Shown here piece by piece: positions 25,562-32,700 of a stretch of DNA of 34,975 bases. Positions within the stretch are counted from its first letter, which is position 1; every line of letters starts with the position of its first letter. This DNA is from a virus. Both the position numbers and the translations under genes were made by a program. The notes beneath the pieces are model-generated. The model was given only the letters and a program-made list of their open reading frames with translations, was not told the origin of the DNA and made no database searches. The stretch is taken from positions 1-34,975 of the IMG/VR virus record IMGVR_UViG_3300031974_001290. One strand, given 5' to 3'.

Positions 25562-25601
25562 AGAGTATGATAGATAAACAAAATAACAGAAAGGAAATGT
25601 T

Positions 25602-26780
25602 ATGAACAATGTAGTTGTAAGGATTGAGAAGTCTGGTAACAGATTCAACGCTTGGGATGCTGATGGCAACAAGTATACTTCTCAAATCTCTATTGGAGCT
25701 CGTAAGAAAGCTTTTGAGAACAACAAAGCATTAGAACAACGAGTTAATAAGTCAGGTAAGACTTATTGGTGGGGTGTTCCAATGTCTGAATTTGAAGTCA
25801 ACACTATTCCGGTTAATACTGGTAATGTTGAAGTTCCACAAGAACACAATGAGGTTCTAAATTATATTCATACTTCTTATTCTTTGAAACCAAAAGGTTT
25901 GGTTATGCAAGAATTGAAGTGGAAGTATTTAGTTCGTTCTGCTGTTCGTGGTAAAAATATTATGATGACTGGTCCAGCTGGTTGTGGTAAAACACTAGCC
26001 GCTAAGTCATTGGTTAACGCGTTGGAGCGTCCAGATTTTTACTTTAACTTAGGTGCTACTCAAGACCCGAGAGCCACCTTGATTGGTAATGTTCACTTTG
26101 ACAAAGGTAAAGGAACTTACTTTTCAGAATCACTTTTTGTGAAAGCTATTCAAACACCAAACGCGGTGATTCTTCTTGATGAGTTATCAAGAGCTCACCC
26201 TGAAGCGTGGAATATCTTAATGACCGTTTTAGATAGTGGTCAAAGATATTTAAGACTTGATGAACAAGATGGTCAAGGAACTATCAATGTTGCTGAAGGT
26301 GTTACTTTCATCGCTACTGCTAATATCGGTAATGAATATACTTCCACAAGAGTTTTAGATAAAGCGTTAATGGACAGATTTACTATTATTGAAATGGATG
26401 TCCTAAGTAATGAGGAAGAATTAGGATTACTTGAATATATGTTTCCTAATGTTGATATTGAATTACTAGACGCTGTTTCTCAAATCTCACATCAAACAAG
26501 AGTTGAAGCCTCTAATGAAAATCCTAGATTAACAAGTGGTGTTTCCACGAGAACTTCGGTTGAAATCGCTGGTCTATTGTTTGACGGATTCTCACTTCCA
26601 GAAGCTTCTGAAATCACAATCTATCCACAATATTCAAATGATGGTGGAATTGATTCTGAAAGAACTTTTGTAAAACAATTAGTTCAAAGATTTGTAAAAG
26701 ATTCTAGAACTAATGACGAAAGTATGTTCAATGAAGATGAGATTGAAAAGAACGATTTAGATGATGATTACGCTTCCTAA
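25602..26780 (+). CDS. MoxR/CobS-type AAA+ ATPase
   Basis: The 392-aa protein has a short N-terminal domain (1-85) and a MoxR-group AAA+ core: Walker A GPAGCGKT (124-131), the insert GATQDPRATLIGNVHF (151-166), Walker B VILLDE (189-194), sensor 1 ATAN (238-241), arginine finger in MDRF (257-260) and sensor 2 in STRTSVEI (315-322). The tail is acidic (EDEIEKNDLDDDY). T4-like cyanophages carry a similar gene annotated cobS. With the VWA-peptidase protein upstream it forms a MoxR-VWA pair of the CobS-CobT or RavA-ViaA kind. Exact substrate unknown; the cobS name reflects similarity, not shown cobaltochelatase activity. Confidence 0.88.
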   Translation: MNNVVVRIEKSGNRFNAWDADGNKYTSQISIGARKKAFENNKALEQRVNKSGKTYWWGVPMSEFEVNTIPVNTGNVEVPQEHNEVLNYIHTSYSLKPKGLVMQELKWKYLVRSAVRGKNIMMTGPAGCGKTLAAKSLVNALERPDFYFNLGATQDPRATLIGNVHFDKGKGTYFSESLFVKAIQTPNAVILLDELSRAHPEAWNILMTVLDSGQRYLRLDEQDGQGTINVAEGVTFIATANIGNEYTSTRVLDKALMDRFTIIEMDVLSNEEELGLLEYMFPNVDIELLDAVSQISHQTRVEASNENPRLTSGVSTRTSVEIAGLLFDGFSLPEASEITIYPQYSNDGGIDSERTFVKQLVQRFVKDSRTNDESMFNEDEIEKNDLDDDYAS

Positions 26781-26796
26781 TTAGATTAGGAGGTAT

Positions 26797-26833
26797 GTGG
26801 GGTGGAGTTGTTATCCTTTCTTACCCACCCCAT
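26797..26833 (+). terminator. GC-rich hairpin after the AAA+ gene
   Basis: TGGGGTGG (26798-26805) pairs with CCACCCCA (26825-26832), extended by a G-U pair, loop of 19 bases. It is the most GC-rich stem in the region. No T-run follows, so it may be an mRNA-stabilising or processing hairpin rather than a terminator. A 13-codon ORF (ATG 26795) runs through it but has its AGGAGG too close to the start. Confidence 0.5.
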
Positions 26834-26869
26834 TAAATAACAAAAGAAAGTAAATAGGAGAGTTGTAAA

Positions 26870-27142
26870 ATGACAATGAATTTACAGCAACAAAGCGACG
26901 AGTGTGGTTATGCTTTAGAAGCATTTGCAAAAGTTCTAAAAAATAATAACATTGAAGCGGTTGGTAAACCACATATTGAATTAATAATGGAATACCAAAA
27001 AGAGTATAGAAAAATAGAAATACGAAATGAACAAATTCAAAATGAAATGAATTATAATTTTGTCCAATCAGAAAAATCAGAAGCATATAAAGAGTGGGAA
27101 AACTCTTGGATTGATTGGTCAAAAAAGAAAAATGAAAATTAG
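26870..27142 (+). CDS. 90-aa helical protein, unknown
   Basis: The protein is mostly helical (GYALEAFAKVLKNNNIEAV, HIELIMEYQKEYRKIEIRNE) with a charged C-terminus ending in WIDWSKKKNEN. It starts with a good SD (AGGAG) after the hairpin that follows the AAA+ gene, and its end overlaps the next gene by 11 bases. No family recognised. Confidence 0.7.
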   Translation: MTMNLQQQSDECGYALEAFAKVLKNNNIEAVGKPHIELIMEYQKEYRKIEIRNEQIQNEMNYNFVQSEKSEAYKEWENSWIDWSKKKNEN

Positions 27143-27461
27143 TCAAGCTTCTGGATTTGATAAATATATCATAATGTGCGACAAAGGACAAGGTAAGTTG
27201 GTTTCTGATTATCCTTCTTATTTAAAGTTCAAAGAAGTTCAAAACGCATTAGTTAAGATATCACAAACACCAGGTAAAACATATATGTTTGGTGGAGAAG
27301 TTTACGAAAAAGGAATGACTTGTTCTCAAGCAGATAGAGTATTAGATAACATATTTAATTGTAAAACCAATATGGAGATGATAAGTCTAATTAGAAAAGT
27401 AGCAAGACAAATAGGTTTTCACGAAATGACATTACCGGGGAAAATAAAATGGGGAATGTAA
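27132..27461 (+). CDS. 109-aa protein, unknown
   Basis: I take ATG 27132 as the start; the frame is open further upstream inside the gene before, but without a reading that looks protein-like. The product has beta strands (FDKYIIMCDKGQGKLVSDY), a helix (SYLKFKEVQNALVKI), GKTYMFGGEVYEKG, and a helical end (MEMISLIRKVARQIGF). Three Cys are present, not in pairs. It overlaps neighbours at both ends. No family recognised. Confidence 0.66.
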   Translation: MKISQASGFDKYIIMCDKGQGKLVSDYPSYLKFKEVQNALVKISQTPGKTYMFGGEVYEKGMTCSQADRVLDNIFNCKTNMEMISLIRKVARQIGFHEMTLPGKIKWGM

Positions 27462-27631
27462 ATGAGGGAAAATATAAATTGACCAAAGACTATACAAGTG
27501 TTGAAGGTGCTCTTTATGAAAATGAAATAGTTCAAGTTTATGCAAATAATGTTAAACCTGGACATCTAAGAGCAAAAGATTCTATGGGTCGAGTGTGGTT
27601 TATACCGAAAAATTATTTAAAAAAAATATGA
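27449..27631 (+). CDS. 60-aa SH3-like small protein
   Basis: The 60-aa product alternates short strands (KYKLTKDYTSVEG, NEIVQVYANN, LRAKDSMGRVWFIPKNYLKKI), a pattern compatible with an SH3-like or KOW-like barrel, where the final 'WfiP..yL' resembles SH3 ends. It overlaps the gene before by 13 bases. Function unknown; the fold call is by eye. Confidence 0.62.
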   Translation: MGNVNEGKYKLTKDYTSVEGALYENEIVQVYANNVKPGHLRAKDSMGRVWFIPKNYLKKI

Positions 27632-27650
27632 TGTTTTCTTAAATAACATT

Positions 27651-27658
27651 ATATTTAT
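27651..27658 (+). promoter_or_regulatory. ATATTTAT-type promoter of hsp20
   Basis: ATATTTAT followed by ATGTAGATAAC, in the gap after the small-gene cluster. The Hsp20 ATG is 67 bases downstream, so the transcript has a structured leader (see the hairpin at 27661-27697). Confidence 0.58.
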
Positions 27659-27660
27659 AT

Positions 27661-27697
27661 GTAGATAACGCTCAAGAGAGGTTATCGGTTAGACTAC
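27661..27697 (+). promoter_or_regulatory. Hairpin at the 5' end of the hsp20 leader
   Basis: GATAAC (27664-27669) pairs with GTTATC (27681-27686), with inner CTC/GAG (27671-27673/27678-27680), loop AAGA and a single bulged G; GTAG/CTAC (27661-27664/27694-27697) can close it. The SD AAGGAG (27713-27718) is outside the stem, so mRNA stabilisation is more likely than direct SD masking. Confidence 0.55.
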
Positions 27698-27725
27698 AAT
27701 AGTTAACAAAACAAGGAGAAATAAA

Positions 27726-28199
27726 ATGACTAAAGTAATATACAACGCGAACTTCCCTGCAATCGATAGGGAACAATTTCTAACACCCTTTGACAAAATG
27801 TTTGACCAAATAGTTGAAACAGCATTTCCAGATGTTGCCAAAACTGTTGGAGTTAAGCCATTTCAAGGAACAGCATATCCAAAAGTAAATGTCTATGAAT
27901 TTGAAGACAAAGTTGGACTAATAGCAGAAATTCCAGGTTTAGATAAAAAAGACTTGAATATTGAAGTAGAAGATGGAAAACTTACAATTTCAGGTGATAA
28001 ACACGGAACATTTGATGTTGAAGGTGCAAAAATTCTTCGTAGAGAATTAAAACAATCATCTTTCAAAAGACAATTTGAATTAGGAGATTTACTTGACGGA
28101 GATAAAATTAAAGCAAACTTCAAGGACGGATTATTATCTATTGATATCCCAAAAATTGAACCAAAGAAGCCAAAGAAAAAAGTAGTAAAGATTGGCTAA
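27726..28199 (+). CDS. hsp20: Small heat-shock protein Hsp20
   Basis: The 157-aa protein has an alpha-crystallin domain at about residues 52-143: PKVNVYEFEDKVGLIAEIPG (52-71), LDKKDLNIEVEDGKLTISGD, FKRQFELGD (113-121) and the conserved GLLSIDIPK (135-143). The C-terminus VVKIG has a V-x-I of the IxI type used for oligomerisation. Hsp20 is an ATP-independent holdase; it is part of the shared gene set of marine T4-like (cyano)phages and is thought to help virion assembly. It has its own promoter-like motif, a structured leader and the strong SD AAGGAG. Confidence 0.94.
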   Translation: MTKVIYNANFPAIDREQFLTPFDKMFDQIVETAFPDVAKTVGVKPFQGTAYPKVNVYEFEDKVGLIAEIPGLDKKDLNIEVEDGKLTISGDKHGTFDVEGAKILRRELKQSSFKRQFELGDLLDGDKIKANFKDGLLSIDIPKIEPKKPKKKVVKIG

Positions 28200-28392
28200 A
28201 CTCAAGTTAGTTTCAGTTGGTGATGATAGGTATCAAGTTCTTGCAGAAATTCCGATTACTTCTAATATAAACATAGAAGCTCTGAAAAAAAGTTACAACG
28301 CCGATACGATACTTCAGAACAATGATATCTATTATCCCAGCAGAAAATTACTTGTAGCCGAAATAGAGGTTACACAGGATTCAAGGGATTAG
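28192..28392 (+). CDS. 66-aa protein, unknown (TTG start)
   Basis: The frame begins at TTG 28192, overlapping the end of hsp20 by 8 bases. The product (AKLKLVSVGDDRYQVLAEIP, then IEALKKSYNADTILQNNDIY, then KLLVAEIEVT) reads as a small alpha/beta domain. No ATG is available near the start. The strand-helix-strand pattern and operon position support a real gene, though start choice is uncertain. Confidence 0.6.
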   Translation: MAKLKLVSVGDDRYQVLAEIPITSNINIEALKKSYNADTILQNNDIYYPSRKLLVAEIEVTQDSRD

Positions 28393-28415
28393 GGGTGGGC
28401 TTTTTCAATTAATTA

Positions 28416-28423
28416 ATATTTAT
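28416..28423 (+). promoter_or_regulatory. ATATTTAT-type promoter
   Basis: ATATTTAT, then TAGT, then the ATG of the 61-aa gene at 28428: only 4 bases between motif and start codon. The gene has no SD. Confidence 0.52.
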
Positions 28424-28427
28424 TAGT

Positions 28428-28613
28428 ATGACAGATATTAATAAAAAATTTAGAATGATTATTGAAAATGAAGATTTGTTTAAATCAAATCCAGAAGCAA
28501 TGTTAAGATTAAAATATTTAGTTGATAATAAAAAATCTTTTAAAAACATTACCAAAGAAGAAATAGAAGCTCTTTACATATATCTAAACAGACACAATAT
28601 AGCAAATTCATAA
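28428..28613 (+). CDS. 61-aa helical protein, unknown (leaderless start)
   Basis: The product is helical (DINKKFRMIIENEDLFKSNP, EAMLRLKYLVDNKKSFKN, EEIEALYIYLNRHN). It starts 4 bases after an ATATTTAT motif without SD, and the membrane-protein gene begins 1 base after its stop. No family recognised. Confidence 0.64.
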   Translation: MTDINKKFRMIIENEDLFKSNPEAMLRLKYLVDNKKSFKNITKEEIEALYIYLNRHNIANS

Positions 28614-28614
28614 T

Positions 28615-29505
28615 ATGGAAAACTCAAAATACTTTTACATTTGGATAGGTTTATCCGCACTATTAATCGCAGGAAGTGCCGCTGCATTTTCGGTCTATGG
28701 ATTAGCAAAACTATTTAGTGGTGCTTTTATATCCGTAGTAATAATGGCAAGTGCATTAGAACTTGGTAAATTAGTTACGGCATCATTTTTATATCGTTAT
28801 TGGAATATAATTAATTGGTTTCAAAAACTTTATATGACAATAGCAACTATTGTATTGATATTCATTACATCAGCAGGTATCTTTGGATACTTATCAAATG
28901 CTTATCAAGGAGCAACATTAGAGTTTGAAAAACAATCAACAGAATTGTTAACGATAGAAGAACGAATAGAACAACTTGATGAGGATAAGGTATTTCTAAA
29001 AGAAGAATTAGAAGTAGCAATATCTGAACTTCCGGATAATTACATTACTGCTAAAAGAAATTTAAGAGAAGAATATAATCCACAAATCACACAAATCAAT
29101 CAAGAGTTATTAGAATTTAAAACAAGACGAGCAGATTTAGAAATAGAATTAGTATCAACAGGAGTTGATGTGGGGCCCGCGATATATTTAGCAAGAACAT
29201 TTGGAACTGATATAGATACGGTGGTAAAGTTTTTTATTTTTATATTGATATTCGTGTTTGACCCGTTAGCAGTTATGTTGGTGATAGCATATAACCAAGT
29301 GTTATTACAGAATAAACCAAAGAAAAAAACACAACACGAAAATTGGAAAGATATTTATTCACAACCAACATTAATAGAAGATGATGAACGAATGGATATA
29401 ATCGGTCAAAATGGAAATGACGGATTACATTATGATTTAGAGGATGAAGAAGATAAACAAAATAAAAATATAGGAAAGGGTGCAATACCACCAACTAATT
29501 TTTAA
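28615..29505 (+). CDS. Four-TM membrane protein with a central coiled coil
   Basis: The 296-aa protein has hydrophobic segments at about 8-27, 33-57, 73-95 and 203-226, separated by a charged coiled coil (about 98-180: TIEERIEQLDEDKVFLKEEL, then QELLEFKTRRADLEIEL). The C-terminal 60 residues are acidic and soluble. A conserved-looking MASALELGKL lies in TM2. I recall similar proteins in marine T4-like phages annotated only as membrane protein. A role in the host envelope, such as superinfection exclusion, lysis timing or scaffold, is speculation. Confidence 0.75.
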   Translation: MENSKYFYIWIGLSALLIAGSAAAFSVYGLAKLFSGAFISVVIMASALELGKLVTASFLYRYWNIINWFQKLYMTIATIVLIFITSAGIFGYLSNAYQGATLEFEKQSTELLTIEERIEQLDEDKVFLKEELEVAISELPDNYITAKRNLREEYNPQITQINQELLEFKTRRADLEIELVSTGVDVGPAIYLARTFGTDIDTVVKFFIFILIFVFDPLAVMLVIAYNQVLLQNKPKKKTQHENWKDIYSQPTLIEDDERMDIIGQNGNDGLHYDLEDEEDKQNKNIGKGAIPPTNF

Positions 29506-29696
29506 TCTTTTCTATCCACAATTAAAACTTTCTTTTTTCTACAATTTTTTTCTATTAAACTCTCAACACAAGCATACATTTTATAACCATTGTCTTTACA
29601 ATATTCCTTTAACATATCCCTATATTTAGCTCTTATTTTTATGTCTACAAACTTGTCCATACTAATAAGTAGTTTTTTCATAAAAAAATCATACAA
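29502..29696 (-). CDS. Small ribbon-helix-helix-like DNA-binding protein, only minus-strand gene
   Basis: The frame gives up to 64 aa; Met at residue 13 (position 29660) is the most natural start, giving DKFVDIKIRAKYRDMLKEYC, then KDNGYKMYACVESLIEKNC. A beta strand (VDIKI) followed by two helices is the ribbon-helix-helix pattern of small phage repressors. It faces the rest of the genome tail to tail with the membrane gene (4-base overlap of stops) and head to head with the tail-fibre gene. On its own strand, TTGAAA with TTTTAT 17 bases later may be its promoter. A regulator role is inferred. Confidence 0.58.
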   Translation of the reverse strand: MYDFFMKKLLISMDKFVDIKIRAKYRDMLKEYCKDNGYKMYACVESLIEKNCRKKKVLIVDRKD

Positions 29697-29731
29697 AATT
29701 CATAAAATAAAGACACTTTTTTAATTTCAAG

Positions 29732-29739
29732 ATATTTAT
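29732..29739 (+). promoter_or_regulatory. ATATTTAT-type (putative late) promoter of the tail-fibre gene
   Basis: ATATTTAT then GTGTAT then ATG at 29746: 6 bases between motif and start, no SD. The complement of this motif is ATAAATAT, so it also sits before the divergent minus-strand gene. Confidence 0.58.
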
Positions 29740-29745
29740 GTGTAT

Positions 29746-32700
29746 ATGGCAGTACTACAAAAAAGATTAAAAAAACAAGACCTTACAAATATAGAAACAT
29801 TTATAGTAGACAATACAATAGAGTCTATATATTTCAATGTTTTTAGTATAGAGGAAACTATACCTGGTGGTAAAAGTTCTTTTCAAATATTAGGTTCTGA
29901 ATATCTATTACCTGAAGCCGAAATAAAAGTAGAACTACTTGATGTTAATGGTAAACCAGTATTTATAGAAGCTATTAAATACTTAGGTGATAAACCTTCA
30001 AGACATATCTCAATCGAAGTGTATAAAAATATACCGGCAGGTGTTGGAAGACTAACTATACTTGGTTCCGCAGAAAGATTAGCAGACGGAACTGAAATTC
30101 CTGATGAATGGAAAGGTTTGTATAATGTTAAGTGGGAACGAAATGTTTTTATAGACCCTTTAGAAAAAAATCTTGAAAAAATTATATTTCAAGGAGAAAC
30201 TGTTGGTTTTGGAAAACTTGATAAATATAGATTACCATCTTTAGAAATATCAGAACAAGTTAGGGGTGTTATTGTTCCTAGTGGTAGTGGTGGAGACACA
30301 GTAACAGGATTCGTAACACAATCAACATTTACTGGTGGTAATTTTGAAGCTAACGCAAGTCCATTTAGACAATTTAAAGACATAGATGATTTCCCATCAG
30401 AAACAGAAGAAGGTTTTGCTTTTGAACAACCAGATTTTACTTATAACTCGTCACTAAATAATTATTCATCATTTATAGACAATCTTTCAGATGATGGACT
30501 TGGTATTGGGATAGAAAATGATTTTGATGATATCTTATACGAACACCAACACGGGTTTCCACCAAATGATAAACCATTTCCTGAAAAAGAAGATATTATT
30601 GATGATGAATATCCACCCATACAAGATGACACGGTGGTAATACCACCAAGTATTCCAGACCCTAATTGGACAGGAAAAGGAACACTAATTTATGCGAGTG
30701 GTTCTAATTCATTTAGAAGTGAGTTTGCAGGTGGTATATTTAGAGCAGAACCAAAAGTTAATTTGGAAAGAATTAGTAATGTAGCTGGACAGAGTTTTAT
30801 AAGTTCATCATTAACAGCTTCTATTGTAGCCGTTCATAGTCCGGATTTATTAGAAATTGATAGACCATTTACAATTGAAAGTAGAAGAGAAAAAGACTAT
30901 GGAACAAAATTTAAAGTTCCATATGAATCAACTTCATATGAAATAGATTTCCAACCAGCAGGTCAAACACAAAATAGTGGTTCTGGTGAAAGTATAAATA
31001 TATTTAGGTCTTTTGCAGAAATCACCATAAAAAATATGAAAACATTTTCTGGTGATGTACATAGAGTAAAAACATACACTAAAGCTTTAACTAATAATAC
31101 ACCATTTACTTTAATAAGTGATAGATTGGTAGAATCTTCAGATGTTTTAAATGACAGAAGTTCACCAACATTATCTCAAAAAATAGGTGTATTTAAAAGC
31201 GGAAATCAACTCAATAAACATTGGGTATTAAAAAGAAGAGTAAAAGGGTCAAAAGTTCCTAGTATTTCTACAAGTGGTAGTATCTCATTTGGTGACACAA
31301 TAACACCTAGTATGATGGGTGGAGTTCATATATCTGGTTCAAATGGTGGAGCAGACGAGACTATCGTATTTGAAACAAAATTATCAAATTTAAAAATGAG
31401 GCCAAATGTTGACTATGAATTAAAACTAAGACCAATATTAAAGGTAGGTGAAAAAGATATTCTTCAAGATGATGGAACTGTTTTAAAACAACCTAGAGCG
31501 AAAATAAGATTTTATATTAGTGGAAGTAAAATTAATCAAAACAATCCAAGTATTAAACTTGGTAATGCTGTATCTTCTTTTGGTGACCCGATAAAAATCA
31601 CAAAAACAGAAGATGAAAATTATGGTGAAGTTATAGAATTAAAATCAAAAAAATCAAATAATTCAGTTGGAGAGTTTATAGATTTTAGTATTGTAAGAAT
31701 ACCATTCAGACCTTCATTTGAAAGAAATGTAGTTGTAAATGATGATACCAAATTACAGATAGAAATAGAATCTGGAGAATTACATTTGGGTAGAGTAGAA
31801 TTAATTCCAAGTAATGATACTAATTTTTCACCAGATGAATTCACATTTGTAGCTCCAATGCCAAAATTAAGAGTAAAACCAGATATATTTGATTTTAGAA
31901 TTGAATTTTTAAACAGAGATGGTAAAAAATCAGATTATATTGCTTTTAAAGATAAAGTGAAATTTGAAGGAGAAAACGAAGTAATTCAAGGTGGTAATAA
32001 TTTATTAACTGGTTCATTATTTGTAGGAAATACAATAGGACAAGGTGTAGAGATAGGAGGAACAAATTCAGCATTTATTCGTTCAGTAGGGTATCACGGA
32101 TTCTCGTCAGCGTCAATGAAAGCAAACGGAACTGGTTCAGGATTTATGATATTTTCTGGGTCAGTATTACCCAACTTATCAGGTTCAGATAACTATCGTG
32201 GTATTGGGTTAGAACTTCACGACGGAGATGATTCATTTTTACAATATAGAACAGAGGTGGGAGCTTCATCTGGTTCACTATTTAAAGTTCAATCAAAAGA
32301 TTTCTTTTTCGGAAAATCGGGGTCAAATGGAGCATTTATAAGTGGTTCTAATGGTAATTTAGAAATGAGTTCTTCTCAATTCCATTTAGACACAGAAGGA
32401 AATATATCAGCGTCAAATTTACACATAGCAGGTGGAACAATAACAGGTTCATTAGTAATTGGTGATAGTGTTACGGTAAATGCTGCAACAGCAAATCAAA
32501 TTAGAGTTCCTGTTGGAGGCCCACCATTTTTAGCAGAAATATTACCAACTGGATATGCAAGATTTTCAACTGGTTCTATAGCAAGTTTTAACATAGATTC
32601 AAACGCTTTCTTTACAACAGGTTCTAATTCATTTTACATATCTGGTTCAGCATCAGGAATACCAACACAAGGCGGTAAACAGAATAACTTTATATCAGCT

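Noticed and set aside
25602-26780. True cobaltochelatase subunit CobS of a B12 pathway
   Set aside because: Only MoxR-type AAA+ motifs are visible and no other cobalamin gene is present; a general MoxR-VWA function is safer.
26795-26836. 13-codon ORF after AGGAGG
   Set aside because: The SD is only two bases from the ATG, too close for initiation, and the ORF is explained by the hairpin.
26811-27191. Minus-strand ORF of 126 codons
   Set aside because: Antisense to the 90-aa gene and the GC-rich hairpin; Phe/Leu/His-rich composition typical of a shadow frame.
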